64,000 nucleotides of DNA from Sphingomonas sp. HF-S4 (GCF_032911445.1 NZ_JAWJEJ010000001.1:62001-126000); one strand, 5' to 3'. Positions 12,868 to 21,662 are shown, numbered from the stretch's first letter. The notes: generated from the sequence alone by a model not told the origin. A program made the numbers and translations.

Positions 12868-15471
12868 CTACGCCGCCTGCGTCAGCGCCTCGGTAACCTC
12901 GCGGACCTTGGCGGGGCGTTCGCCAAGCGGGCAGATCTCCAGCGCGTCCTCGAGATCGGCGGCGCGGACGCCAAGCTGCGCTTCGTGGAACAGCCCGGCC
13001 GAGCCGGCAAGCTTGTGAAGCAGCCCGCGCAGCTCGGAAATCTCCTCGTCGTCGAAGCGGGCGCTGGCGGCGATGCGCTCGGCCAGCGCGAGCAACTCGG
13101 CCTTGCGGGTGTCGTACCGGGCGCGCAGCTCGGGGGAGATGACGAGCTTGGCCGCGGGCCTGGGGGCAGGGGCGGGGGCCGGTTCCCCGGCATCCGCATC
13201 CGCATCCGCACCGGCATCGGCATCGGGTTCGATCGCCAGCGGCTCGGGGCGGGCCCAGCGGCGGATGGCCTTGCCGAGGTCGGCGAGCTGGACCGGCTTG
13301 GCGACATGCGCCTGCATCCCTGCGGCGAGGCAGGCGGCCACGTCGTCGGCATAGGCATTGGCCGTGAGCGCGAGGATCGGCAGCGTCTCGGCGCTGATGC
13401 CCGCGTCGCGGATCGCCTTGGTCGCCTGGATGCCGTCCATCACCGGCATCTGCATGTCCATCAGCACGAGATCGAACGGCTCGGCCGAGCGCGCCGCGGC
13501 GACCGCGGCGGCGAGCGCCTGCGCGCCGTCGACGGCGGTGACGCTCTCATGGCCGAGCTTGCCGAGCATCGCTTCCACCAGCGCCTGGTTGACGTCGTGA
13601 TCCTCGGCCAGGAGGATGCGCAGCGGGCGCTCGACTTCCTGCTTGGGGGGATCGATCACCGGGGCATGCGCGTCGCCGGGGTCGGCGAGCTTGAGCGGCA
13701 CGCGCAGCGTGAAGCGCGTGCCCTTGCCCTCCTCGCTCTCCATCACCAGCGTGCCACCCATCAGCGTGGCGAGCTGGCTGCTGATCGCAAGCCCGAGCCC
13801 GGTGCCGCCGAAGCGCCGCGCGGTAGACTGCTCGGCCTGGACGAACTGCTCGAAGATCGCCGGCTGGCGATCCTGGGCGATGCCGATGCCGGTATCGGCG
13901 ACGGTGATCTCGATATGCGCGCGGCGATCGTGCCAGCCGCGCTTGGCCTCGATCGAGACGCTGCCGGTTTCGGTGAACTTGACGGCGTTGCCGAGCAGGT
14001 TGAGCACGATCTGGCGCAGGCGCAGCCCATCGATCAGGACGAACATCGGCAGCTCGGGCTCGATATCGAACCACAGCCGCAGGCCCTTCTGCGCGACCGC
14101 GGGCTCGATCAGCTTGACGCAGTTGCGCAGCGCGTGGCGGAAATCGACGCGCTCGGGGGCGATCTGCATCTGCCCCGCCTCGATCTTCGAGATGTCGAGG
14201 ATGTCGTTCAACAGGCGCATCATCGCCTTGCCCGAATCGACGATCAACTGGGCGTGGCGCTGCTGCTGATGGTTGAGTTCGCTGTGGAGCAGCAGGTCGG
14301 CGAAACCGAGCACGCCGTTCATCGGCGTGCGGATCTCGTGGCTCATATTGGCGAGGAAGCTCGACTTGGCGCTCGCCGCAGCCTCGGCGCGCGCGCGGGC
14401 GATCTCGAGCGCGAATTCCAGGTGCTTGCGCTTGGTGACGTCGCGCAGCGAGGCGATGACTTCGATCGGCGCGCCGCTCGCCGGATCGCGAACCAGCCCG
14501 CAACTCGCCTCGATCCAGGTCTCGACGCCGGCATAGCCATATTTCGCGATCCGGTTCGTAGTGACGCCGCGCTCGATCTCGCCCGCGACGAGGCGGGTGT
14601 AGAAGTCGAACAGCGCGGGCTTGTCTTCCTTGTGGACCATCCCCGCCATCGAGCCGCCGACGGCGAGCTCGGGCTGGATGCCGAGCACCTGTTCGGTCGA
14701 GGGCGAGGCATAGGTGACGGTGCCGTCGAGATCGATGCGAAACACCGCGTCGGTGGCGTTCTGGGCGAGCAACGCGAGCTGTGCCTCGGCGATCTCTCGG
14801 CGGGCGATGTCCTGTTCGAGCTGGTCGTTGGCCTCGCGCAGGCTCAGCATTCGCGCGCGGCGGTCGCGCAGCACGAGCAAGGCGAGCAGGAGGACTAGGA
14901 AGGCACTGCCGACGAACGCGATCCGGACGGGCTGTTCATAGGCGTTGGCGCGATCGAGCCGCTCGGCGAGCAGGCGGTCTTCCTCGGTCTCGATTTCGTT
15001 GATCGTGCGGAGCAGGCGGACCGTGGCGGCGTGCGATTCGGCGCTGTCGAGCGCGGCGATCGCCTCGGCAGTGCGACCGGTGCGGCGCAGCCACATCGTC
15101 TGCTGCGCGGCCGAGAGGCGCTCCTGGATCAGCGAGGCGAGCCGCGCGACGCGGACGCCCTGTTCGGGATTGTCGGTGATCATCGAACGCAGTGCATCGA
15201 GTTCGCGCGGCAGCACGCCGCGCTGGGCTTCGACCGCGAGGAAATCCTCCTGCGTCCCGGTGAGCAGGTAGCCGCGGCGATAGACTTCGGCGCGCAGGCT
15301 GAGGATGCGGACCTTGGCGAGATGCTCGGAGACTTCGAAGGTATGGCGGACCCATTTCTCCGCGGCCTGCTTCTGCGAGGCAAGCCACAGCCCCGAGGCC
15401 GCGGAGCAGATCAGCAGCAGGAACACCGCCACGATCATCGTCCGCGACCGGTGCCGAATGGCGTTGTTCAT
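12868..15471 (-). CDS. Hybrid sensor histidine kinase (CHASE3-PAS-HisKA-HATPase-REC-Hpt)
   Basis: This 867-residue membrane kinase contains a complete phosphorelay. There is a transmembrane helix at about 11-30, a CHASE3 sensor at 35-175, a second helix at about 184-201 and a PAS domain at about 230-350. The HisKA domain has H378 in ANMSHEIRTP. The HATPase has N-box LLGNAVKFT, DTGIGI and GTGLGLAIS (485-595). A receiver has D672 in LMDMQMP, and a C-terminal Hpt domain has H819 in LHKLAGSAG. The start at 15471 follows GGAA. An Ala-Asp linker (about 750-762) is encoded by hexamer repeats. It is divergent from two single-domain receivers, its probable targets. The signal is unknown. Confidence 0.92.
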   Translation of the reverse strand: MNNAIRHRSRTMIVAVFLLLICSAASGLWLASQKQAAEKWVRHTFEVSEHLAKVRILSLRAEVYRRGYLLTGTQEDFLAVEAQRGVLPRELDALRSMITDNPEQGVRVARLASLIQERLSAAQQTMWLRRTGRTAEAIAALDSAESHAATVRLLRTINEIETEEDRLLAERLDRANAYEQPVRIAFVGSAFLVLLLALLVLRDRRARMLSLREANDQLEQDIARREIAEAQLALLAQNATDAVFRIDLDGTVTYASPSTEQVLGIQPELAVGGSMAGMVHKEDKPALFDFYTRLVAGEIERGVTTNRIAKYGYAGVETWIEASCGLVRDPASGAPIEVIASLRDVTKRKHLEFALEIARARAEAAASAKSSFLANMSHEIRTPMNGVLGFADLLLHSELNHQQQRHAQLIVDSGKAMMRLLNDILDISKIEAGQMQIAPERVDFRHALRNCVKLIEPAVAQKGLRLWFDIEPELPMFVLIDGLRLRQIVLNLLGNAVKFTETGSVSIEAKRGWHDRRAHIEITVADTGIGIAQDRQPAIFEQFVQAEQSTARRFGGTGLGLAISSQLATLMGGTLVMESEEGKGTRFTLRVPLKLADPGDAHAPVIDPPKQEVERPLRILLAEDHDVNQALVEAMLGKLGHESVTAVDGAQALAAAVAAARSAEPFDLVLMDMQMPVMDGIQATKAIRDAGISAETLPILALTANAYADDVAACLAAGMQAHVAKPVQLADLGKAIRRWARPEPLAIEPDADAGADADADAGEPAPAPAPRPAAKLVISPELRARYDTRKAELLALAERIAASARFDDEEISELRGLLHKLAGSAGLFHEAQLGVRAADLEDALEICPLGERPAKVREVTEALTQAA
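13187..13230. repeat. Hexanucleotide microsatellite inside the kinase gene
   Basis: Consecutive six-base units (GCATCC three times, then GCACCG and GCATCG twice) encode the Ala-Asp linker between the receiver and Hpt domains. Gain or loss of a unit would keep the frame. Confidence 0.7.
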
Positions 15472-15643
15472 CGTCGAGTTCCCTGAAACCCCAACCTCTA
15501 CTATAGGATAAATCGCCAATTTTTTGTTGCGGACTAGAACCCGCGTGCCGGGCAATTTATCCGTCGCAGGCTCGATAGCGCTTATCATGCGTTATAATAG
15601 GGGTGGCATGTGGCGCCTCGGGCGGGTCGAAGGGTTTGGCAGA

Positions 15644-16015
15644 ATGGCACGGATCATCATCGCGGACGACGACGAGATCGTGGGCGAGATGGCCCGCGAC
15701 GCGCTGATCGCGGCGGGGCACGGCGCGGGGCTGGTGAGCAACGGCGCCGACGCGCTCAAGATCGTCAAGGCGCGGCGACCGGACCTGCTGATCCTCGACT
15801 GCAACATGCCCGAGGTCTCGGGGGTGCTGGTCGTCCAGGAGCTGCGGAAAATGCCCGAATATGCCGATTTGCCGGTGATGATGCTCACCGGGCGGCGCAG
15901 CGACCGCGACGAGGAACTGGCGCGCTTCGCAGGCGCCAACGAATATATGAAAAAGCCTTTCGATCCTGACGAACTCGTGTTCCGTGTCGAAGAGCTGCTT
16001 GCGGCGAAGCGCTGA
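15644..16015 (+). CDS. Single-domain response regulator
   Basis: This 123-residue stand-alone receiver has the acidic cluster ADDDE, phospho-acceptor Asp in LLILDCNMP and the conserved Lys in MKKPFDPDEL. There is no output domain, so it would act by phosphotransfer or protein contact. I used ATG 15644, which yields MARIIIADDDE and has AAGGG upstream; the open frame is longer but unsupported. It is six bases from a second, similar receiver gene and divergent from the hybrid kinase, from which it probably receives phosphate. Confidence 0.9.
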   Translation: MARIIIADDDEIVGEMARDALIAAGHGAGLVSNGADALKIVKARRPDLLILDCNMPEVSGVLVVQELRKMPEYADLPVMMLTGRRSDRDEELARFAGANEYMKKPFDPDELVFRVEELLAAKR

Positions 16016-16021
16016 GGCGGC

Positions 16022-16405
16022 ATGGCACGGATCATTTATGTCGAGGACGACGAGCTGGTCGGCGCGCTGGTCCAGCAGGTACTGACCGATGCCGGGCATC
16101 TGATCGGCGTGATCGGGCACGGCACGCTGGCCTATGAGACGATCGCGTTCAAGAAGCCCGATCTGGTGATCCTCGACCGCGGGCTGCCCGGCATGCAGGG
16201 CGTCGACATCCTCAGCGCGTTGCGGCGGCTGCCGGGGCTGTACCTCACGCCCATCCTGATGCTGACCGCCAAGGGGGGCGAGGACGCCGTGGAAGAGGCG
16301 ATGGAAGCGGGCGCCAACGACTATCTGGTCAAGCCCTTCGAGCCCGAGGAACTGGTCCGCCGCGTGGACGAAGTGCTCAAGAACAACCTGTTCCGGCGGG
16401 AGTAA
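16022..16405 (+). CDS. Single-domain response regulator
   Basis: This 127-residue receiver starts MARIIYVEDDELVGALVQQV. It has the phospho-acceptor Asp in VILDRGLPG, a Thr in LMLTAKGG and the conserved Lys in YLVKPFEPEEL. It resembles the previous gene and probably arose by duplication. The six-base gap indicates one transcript. With no output domain it is a candidate phosphate shuttle or competitor of its twin in the phosphorelay begun by the divergent hybrid kinase. A palindrome at 16424-16447 follows. Confidence 0.9.
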   Translation: MARIIYVEDDELVGALVQQVLTDAGHLIGVIGHGTLAYETIAFKKPDLVILDRGLPGMQGVDILSALRRLPGLYLTPILMLTAKGGEDAVEEAMEAGANDYLVKPFEPEELVRRVDEVLKNNLFRRE

Positions 16406-16423
16406 GGCTGGTCATCGAAGATC

Positions 16424-16447
16424 CCCCTCTCTGAAAGCAGGGAGGGG
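16424..16447. repeat. GC-rich palindrome after the receiver pair
   Basis: CCCCTCTCTG and CAGGGAGGGG form a 10-bp stem with one wobble around AAAG. It resembles the palindromes at 8067, 25446 and 28106. No T run follows, so termination is doubtful. Confidence 0.6.
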
Positions 16448-16542
16448 AGTGCTCCAAAGCTTTCAATTCGTTGCAGGACATGGTCATCCTTTGTTCAGCG
16501 CCCGGGGCGAAGGTTCGGAGCGGGAAAGAACAGGAGGGCAGG

Positions 16543-17964
16543 ATGGACCGGGGAGTTGCGGCGCGGCTCGGCACGCTGGCGGCGGCGCTGGCATTGTCGG
16601 CATGCATGATGCCCTATGACGGGCTGTACGAGGCGCCGCCGGCACCGGCATGGAGCGCGATCGAGAGCCCGGATTCCTATGCGTTCATCGACCGCGCCGA
16701 CTCGCTGTGGGAAGCGATCGGCGACGCCCCGCCCGACCATGCCTTCACCTTCGACGATGCCGAGCCCTGGGCGTGGGACCTCGCCGACGGGCACCGCATC
16801 GTCGTCGAGGAGACCGGCGACGGCATCCGCAGCTTCTATTTCGCACCGGGCGAAGACGGGCCGTTCCTCGCGGTGCGGCCGGGGATGAGCTTCGGCTTCG
16901 AGGGCGAGACGGTGGCGGTGGTCTATGGCCCCGACGGCGGGGCGATGCCGCGCGACGCGGGGTCGGAACATCTCGGCGAAGGTGCCGAGCTGTACGCGCG
17001 CGGCCGGCTGCTGCTGCGCGCGATGCTGCAGAAGCAGTGGCGCGCGGTCGACAGCCAGGCGTGGATCGATACCGGGCCGATGATCTGGGGCAGCGTCGCG
17101 CTGTGGGACAATGGGATGACCCGCCATCCCGGCTGGGGCCGCCATCGCGAGACGGTGCGCAACGCCGACTGGCGCCACCGGCTGACCGCCGAGCGGCTGC
17201 GGCGCCAGGCACTGGCCGAGCAGTTCCGCCGCTGGCGCGAGGGCGGGTTCCAGGGCTCGCCGCCGGGGAACTGGCACAAGCCCGGCGATCGGCCGGGGTT
17301 CGGCGGTCCGGGGCGGCCCCGGCCGGGAATCGATCGGCCGCGGCAGCCGGGCCAGGGGGGACGCCCGCCGGGCGCGCAGCCGGGGCCGCCGCGCGGACCC
17401 GATGAAACGCCGGGCCGTCCTCGCCCGGGGTGGCAGCCTGGCCGTCCGTCCGGGCCCGACGCCGGCGGCCCGGGCCGGCCGCGGCCGGGAGGCTGGCAAG
17501 ACGGGCGGCCGCGGCCGCCGGCGACTGCCCCCGTGCCAATGACCGAGACCCCAGGCACGGCCCCGGCCCCGGCGGTGAGTCCGCCACGCCGGCCGGGTTG
17601 GGGCTGGCGACCGCGGCCCGACCGCGGAACCGATCCGACGACCCCCGGCGTGCCGCCGGCATCGAGCCGGCCGTCGGGCGGTTCGAGGCCGTGGTCGCGG
17701 CCCCGTCCCGATGCGGTGCCGGGAGCACCCGCAACGGTGCCGCGGCCCCGGCCTGCAGAGGGCGCGCCGCGCTGGTCCCGGCAGGGCCCCGATGCGGGGG
17801 TCGGTGCGCCGCCTGCAACACGGCCACCGCGCGGCAATGGCGGCTGGACGCGTCCGGAGCGTAGCGCGCCGCCGCCCGCGCCGAGCACTGCGCCGCCACC
17901 GCGGCCATCGCCTGCGCCCTCCAGCAAGGGCGCGACCCTGCGGAACGACCCCGAGCCGCAATAG
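16543..17964 (+). CDS. Lipoprotein with long Pro/Arg/Gly-rich tail
   Basis: This 473-residue protein has a lipoprotein signal (hydrophobic LGTLAAALALSAC with the lipobox Cys near residue 21) and should be lipid-anchored in the periplasm. Residues up to about 230 look like a folded domain with ESPDSYAFIDRADSLWEAIG and several Trp residues, of no family I can name. The remaining half is low-complexity, with many RPRP, GPGRPRPG and PPRG segments, and is probably disordered and strongly basic. ATG 16543 follows AGGAGGGCAGG; the frame is open 24 codons further upstream. The basic tail may bind nucleic acid, polysaccharide or peptidoglycan, but that is speculation. Confidence 0.75.
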   Translation: MDRGVAARLGTLAAALALSACMMPYDGLYEAPPAPAWSAIESPDSYAFIDRADSLWEAIGDAPPDHAFTFDDAEPWAWDLADGHRIVVEETGDGIRSFYFAPGEDGPFLAVRPGMSFGFEGETVAVVYGPDGGAMPRDAGSEHLGEGAELYARGRLLLRAMLQKQWRAVDSQAWIDTGPMIWGSVALWDNGMTRHPGWGRHRETVRNADWRHRLTAERLRRQALAEQFRRWREGGFQGSPPGNWHKPGDRPGFGGPGRPRPGIDRPRQPGQGGRPPGAQPGPPRGPDETPGRPRPGWQPGRPSGPDAGGPGRPRPGGWQDGRPRPPATAPVPMTETPGTAPAPAVSPPRRPGWGWRPRPDRGTDPTTPGVPPASSRPSGGSRPWSRPRPDAVPGAPATVPRPRPAEGAPRWSRQGPDAGVGAPPATRPPRGNGGWTRPERSAPPPAPSTAPPPRPSPAPSSKGATLRNDPEPQ

Positions 17965-17973
17965 CGGCGGGCG

Positions 17974-18432
17974 TCAGGCCGGCTTGAAGGGGATCAGCGT
18001 CTCGTACTGCGCGAGCGGCGGGGCGCCGGCGATGATGCAGCGGTTGCGCAGCAGATAGGCGTGGCGGATGATCTCGGCCTGCTGCTCGAGCCCGTATTTC
18101 TCGAAGGACTGGCCGGGCTTGAGCGCATAATCGTAGCGGCAGAAGGGATGGCGCTTGATCGGCAGGAAGATGCCCTTCTGGTGCTGCCAGATATGGACCA
18201 TCTCGTGGAGGAACAACGCCTGGACGCCGAGCGGCGCCTGGCTGAAATCCTCGTAATAGATGCCGCTCTTGGGATGGAAGTGGATCGTTCCGCGCGGCGC
18301 CATCGTGGTGTTCGACGGCTGGAAGAATATCCACTTGCTGTTGGCGACCTTCGCTTGCGAATAGTCGATCGCGGCGCCGAACACTGACGCACACATGCGG
18401 GTTTCACCTTCGGTGAGCGAGCGGCTGGTCAT
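17974..18432 (-). CDS. HExxH zinc-binding protein ('vgr related protein')
   Basis: This 152-residue protein contains LFLHEMVHIWQHQKG, a zincin-type HExxH motif, in the middle. It is Tyr- and Phe-rich (IYYEDFSQAPLGV; RYDYALKPGQSFEKYGLEQQ) and has no signal peptide. It matches what sphingomonad annotations call 'vgr related protein', a family of unproven function named for occasional association with VgrG. The HExxH suggests a metallopeptidase fold, but a third metal ligand and a catalytic role are not established. It converges with the lipoprotein gene and is separated by nine bases. Confidence 0.72.
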   Translation of the reverse strand: MTSRSLTEGETRMCASVFGAAIDYSQAKVANSKWIFFQPSNTTMAPRGTIHFHPKSGIYYEDFSQAPLGVQALFLHEMVHIWQHQKGIFLPIKRHPFCRYDYALKPGQSFEKYGLEQQAEIIRHAYLLRNRCIIAGAPPLAQYETLIPFKPA

Positions 18433-18498
18433 GCGTGCAGCATGAACATTTGAGCGCTATTTGTCACCGGGATTTGTAGGACCCGATCCGCGATGCTT

Positions 18499-18765
18499 TC
18501 AGAGGGCGAAAAGTCCGATCGCGATACCTGCCTGGGTCGCGGCGATCAGCATGAGGTGGGTGGAGAAGGGCTGCTTGCGCGTCTTGTGGCGGAACAGGTG
18601 TCGCGCGGCGAACGCGCCCGGGGAGCCGCCGATCAGGGCGAGCCCCAGGAGGTCGCTCTCGGGGATGCGGCGCGCACCGGCGATCGCGCGCTTCTTGTCC
18701 TGCCAGAAGCGCAGGATGGTCCACAGGTTGATGCCGAGGATCCAGGCGAACGCGGCGGCGAGCAT
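18499..18765 (-). CDS. DUF1294 family membrane protein
   Basis: This 88-residue protein has the DUF1294 layout: an N-terminal hydrophobic helix (AFAWILGINLWTILRF), the conserved DKKRAIAGARRIPESDLLGL-type segment, a second helix with GGSPGAFAARHLFRHKT, and a third near the C-terminus. DUF1294 proteins are small inner-membrane proteins of unknown function, sometimes fused to cold-shock domains. It lies 76 bp downstream of the inositol-lipid genes on the same strand and might be co-transcribed with them. Confidence 0.85.
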   Translation of the reverse strand: MLAAAFAWILGINLWTILRFWQDKKRAIAGARRIPESDLLGLALIGGSPGAFAARHLFRHKTRKQPFSTHLMLIAATQAGIAIGLFAL

Positions 18766-18841
18766 CCGGCCCGTCTATCGCAAGGACGGTTGCGACTTTG
18801 TTTCCGCCCCGCAAGCGGCGGGGCCGATGCGTCGATCAGTG

Positions 18842-19543
18842 TCAGGCCGCGCGGAGCCAGTCCTCGGCCTTGCCCAGCGCGGCGGGGTCGTCGACGTCGA
18901 TCCAGGCGAGGTCGCTGCAGTCGATCGTCAGCGCGGTGCCGGCGGCGGCGAGGACGCGCATGCCTTCGGTGAGCGAAGGGGAGGCGAGGCCGTTCAGCGC
19001 GGCGAACAGGCCCGGGCCGATCGCGAAGACGCCGGTGTCGAAACAATCATAGTCGGGCAAGTGCTTGCCGATGCCGACGATCGCGTCGCCCTGGGTGCGC
19101 ACGGCAGTGACGTCATCGAGATCGACCAGGTCGCTCTCGATGTTGCGGTCGATCGCCAGGCGGGCGCCGTCGCCAGCGCCGGCCTGGGCAACGCGGGCGT
19201 AGAGCGCGGGATCGACGAGATGGTCGCACATCGCCAGCACCGCCTCGCCGCCGGCCAGCGTCGCCTCGGCCGCGAGGACCGAGACGCCGTTGGGTTGCTT
19301 GTAGTCGGGCGTGCGGACGGTCTCGACTGCGATCGGCCAGGATCGGGACGCGAGGTGCGCCTCGATCTTCTCCGCCTCATAGCCGAGCACCACCACCACG
19401 CGCGCGAGACCCGCCGCGGCGAAGCCGGTGATAGCATGCTCGATCAGCGGCTTGCCGCCGACCGGGCAGAGCGGCTTGGACGCCGCCGCGGCGCGAAGGC
19501 GGCTGCCTTCGCCCGCGGCGAGCAGGACTGCGGTGGTGATCAC
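18842..19543 (-). CDS. Sugar-phosphate-type nucleotidyltransferase (probable inositol-phosphate cytidylyltransferase)
   Basis: This 233-residue protein has the nucleotidyltransferase fold of MobA/IspD/GalU type. LLAAGEGSRL starts the nucleotide-binding loop, SKPLCPVGGKPLIEH follows, and CDHLVDPAL supplies the metal-binding Asp. It starts at GTG 19543, one base after the inositol-phosphate synthase stop codon. With that enzyme and a CDP-alcohol phosphatidyltransferase in one operon, the parsimonious role is activation of inositol-1-phosphate to CDP-inositol. Alternatives such as phosphocholine cytidylyltransferase are possible. The substrate is inferred from context. Confidence 0.75.
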   Translation of the reverse strand: MITTAVLLAAGEGSRLRAAAASKPLCPVGGKPLIEHAITGFAAAGLARVVVVLGYEAEKIEAHLASRSWPIAVETVRTPDYKQPNGVSVLAAEATLAGGEAVLAMCDHLVDPALYARVAQAGAGDGARLAIDRNIESDLVDLDDVTAVRTQGDAIVGIGKHLPDYDCFDTGVFAIGPGLFAALNGLASPSLTEGMRVLAAAGTALTIDCSDLAWIDVDDPAALGKAEDWLRAA

Positions 19544-19544
19544 C

Positions 19545-20636
19545 TCAGGCGGCGGCGATGAATGCCTCGACTGCGGTCTGCGCCAGATCGTCGGTCATCT
19601 GCGTGCGCGGATGCTTGCAGAAATAGGCCGAGGCGGCGTCGATCGGGCCGGCGATGCCGCGATCCTTGGCGAGCTTGGCGCAGCGGATCATGTCGATTGC
19701 GACACCGGCCGAGTTCGGGCTGTCTTCGACCGAGAGGCGCAGTTCGAGGTTCATCGGCACGTTGCCGAACATCGAGCCTTCCATGCGCAGGAAGCAGACC
19801 TTGTTGTCGTTCTGCCACGGCACGTAATCCGACGGGCCGATATGGACGTTCTCGTCCTCGAGGCGCTCGGCCGCGACCGACTGGACGGCCTCGGTCTTGG
19901 AGACCTTCTTCGAGGCGAGGCGGCGGTGGTTCGACATATTGAGGAAGTCGGTGTTGCCGCCGGTGTTGAGCTGGTAGGTGCGCTCGAGCTTGACGCCGCG
20001 CTTGGCGAACAGATCGGTCAGCACGCGGTGGACGATCGTCGCGCCGAGCTGCGCCTTGATGTCGTCGCCGATGATCGGAACGCCCGCCTGGGTGAAGCGA
20101 TCGGCCCATTCGGGGTTGCTGGCGATGAAGACGGGGATGTTGTTGACGAAGGCGACGCCGGCTTCGAGCGCGCATTCGGCGTAGAACTCGCTGGCTTCCT
20201 GGCTGCCGACCGGGAGGTAGTTCATCAGCACGTCGGTCTTGGTCTCGCGCAGCACGCGGACGACTTCTTCCTTGGTCGCTTCGCGATCCTGGGCGACGAC
20301 GAAGGTGCGGTCATCGTTGAAGTCGGCCATGTGATCGGCGACGCCGTCGAGGATGCGGCCCATCTGGACGACCGCGCCGGTCGGCTCGATGCTCTCGCAG
20401 AACACCGCGGTGCAATTGGGCTTGGCGAAGATCGCCTCGGCAACGTCCTTGCCCACCTTGCGCGCGTCGACGTCCCAGGCGGCGACGACGTGGATGTCGC
20501 TCGGGCGATAGCCGCCGAGGTCCCAGTGCATCAGGCCGACGGTATCGTTGGCGCCGTCGCGATAGTGCGACAGGCCCTGGACGAGCGAGCTGGCGCAGTT
20601 GCCGATGCCGACGATCGCGATGTTGATGCTCTTCAT
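19545..20636 (-). CDS. Myo-inositol-1-phosphate synthase
   Basis: This 363-residue enzyme is the NAD-dependent synthase that isomerises glucose-6-phosphate to inositol-1-phosphate. It has the N-terminal nucleotide-binding IAIVGIGNCASSLVQG, conserved LMNYLPVGSQEA, the segment PIIGDDIKAQLGATIVHR and the active-site region LNTGGNTDFLNM with KKVSKTEAV following. It has the length of actinobacterial and archaeal forms. GAGGACC lies upstream of ATG 20636. It sits between the CDP-alcohol transferase (six-base gap) and the nucleotidyltransferase (one-base gap), forming a tight operon for inositol-containing lipid or osmolyte synthesis. Confidence 0.94.
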   Translation of the reverse strand: MKSINIAIVGIGNCASSLVQGLSHYRDGANDTVGLMHWDLGGYRPSDIHVVAAWDVDARKVGKDVAEAIFAKPNCTAVFCESIEPTGAVVQMGRILDGVADHMADFNDDRTFVVAQDREATKEEVVRVLRETKTDVLMNYLPVGSQEASEFYAECALEAGVAFVNNIPVFIASNPEWADRFTQAGVPIIGDDIKAQLGATIVHRVLTDLFAKRGVKLERTYQLNTGGNTDFLNMSNHRRLASKKVSKTEAVQSVAAERLEDENVHIGPSDYVPWQNDNKVCFLRMEGSMFGNVPMNLELRLSVEDSPNSAGVAIDMIRCAKLAKDRGIAGPIDAASAYFCKHPRTQMTDDLAQTAVEAFIAAA

Positions 20637-20642
20637 TGCAAT

Positions 20643-21503
20643 TCAGGTCCTCTGAATGGGGGAGTTAGTTGGTTGTTGGGACGCCACCCCCGCCGAGCGG
20701 AGGAAGCGGATTTCGACGGCGCGGTGCCAGACCAGGCCGATGACGAGCAGCGCAGTGAGCGGGACGATCTCGAACCAGAAGAACAGCCGCGGATCGGCGG
20801 CGAGACAGGCGAGGCAGATCGCGAACACGCGGGCGTTGGCAGTGAGCAGCCGCATCAGCCGCATCGGGCCGAGCGCGCGGACGGCATAGGCCTGCCCGAA
20901 CGCGACCGGATCGGCGGCGCGGGACATGGCCTGATCGAGGCGGAAGGCGACGCGATCGATGCTGCCGGCGACCCAGTCGTAGAGCTGGACCAGCGGATTG
21001 CGACTCGGCGCGGGCGGCACCGGCGTCTCGCCCTTGCAGCGGCGATGGAAGCGGGTGCGCTCGCTCTCGTACAGGTTCGACTGGACCGCGTGGGTCACGC
21101 CCGCGGCAGTGGCGAGAATCCAGCCTTCGAGCGTGCCGACCGAATAGGCCAGGACGAGGTAGAGCAAGGCGAACACGCCGTGATCGCACATCCCGTCGAG
21201 CGCGCGGCCGAGCGCGCTGGCAGTGCGCGTGGCGCGGGCGATCATCCCGTCGAGCCCGTCGGCGATCAGCCAGCCGACCGAGAAGACCAGCCCGAGCAGC
21301 GCGAACGGCCAGGACGACCAATTGGCGTAGCAGGCTGCGGCGAGGGCGCCGAGGATCAGCCCGATGACCGAAACGAAGTTTGCCGAAATGCCGCGCGCGA
21401 TGGCCCAGGGAAGCAGGAGCCGCCCTGCGGGGTGAATGATCCAGAGGTTGGTCGGATCCTCGATCCGGCGATCCCGCGACCCGTCCGGCGGAGGAATTGT
21501 CAT
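20643..21503 (-). CDS. CDP-alcohol phosphatidyltransferase family protein
   Basis: This 286-residue membrane protein has the family motif spread over DGLDGMIARATRTASALGRA, then LDGMCDHG (D-x2-DG-x2-AR-x8-9-G-x3-D-x3-D), with several hydrophobic helices around it. Such enzymes exchange an alcohol for CMP on a CDP-activated group to build phospholipid head groups. Because inositol-phosphate synthase and a nucleotidyltransferase follow immediately, it probably joins inositol or inositol-phosphate to a lipid. The head group is not proven. It is the first gene of the operon. Confidence 0.87.
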   Translation of the reverse strand: MTIPPPDGSRDRRIEDPTNLWIIHPAGRLLLPWAIARGISANFVSVIGLILGALAAACYANWSSWPFALLGLVFSVGWLIADGLDGMIARATRTASALGRALDGMCDHGVFALLYLVLAYSVGTLEGWILATAAGVTHAVQSNLYESERTRFHRRCKGETPVPPAPSRNPLVQLYDWVAGSIDRVAFRLDQAMSRAADPVAFGQAYAVRALGPMRLMRLLTANARVFAICLACLAADPRLFFWFEIVPLTALLVIGLVWHRAVEIRFLRSAGVASQQPTNSPIQRT

Positions 21504-21662
21504 CGGCCTGCCACATACAGCGCGAGCAAGGTAATCAGCAAGTCATTTGCTATACATTTGCGACGGTTTTGGAACACACTGCCGTAACGATCGTTTTTGG
21601 TCGCTTGCCCTAGGGGCAACGCGCGGAGTGCATGAAAATTCCTCTCGAAAGAGAGCGGAGAC

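Noticed and set aside
13187..13230. CRISPR-like tandem repeat
   Set aside because: Units are six bases with no spacers and lie inside a coding region; a microsatellite, not an array.
12862..14898. Long plus-strand open frame of 678 codons opposite the hybrid kinase
   Set aside because: It is the antisense shadow of a well-supported kinase, with repetitive charged sequence and no ribosome-binding site.
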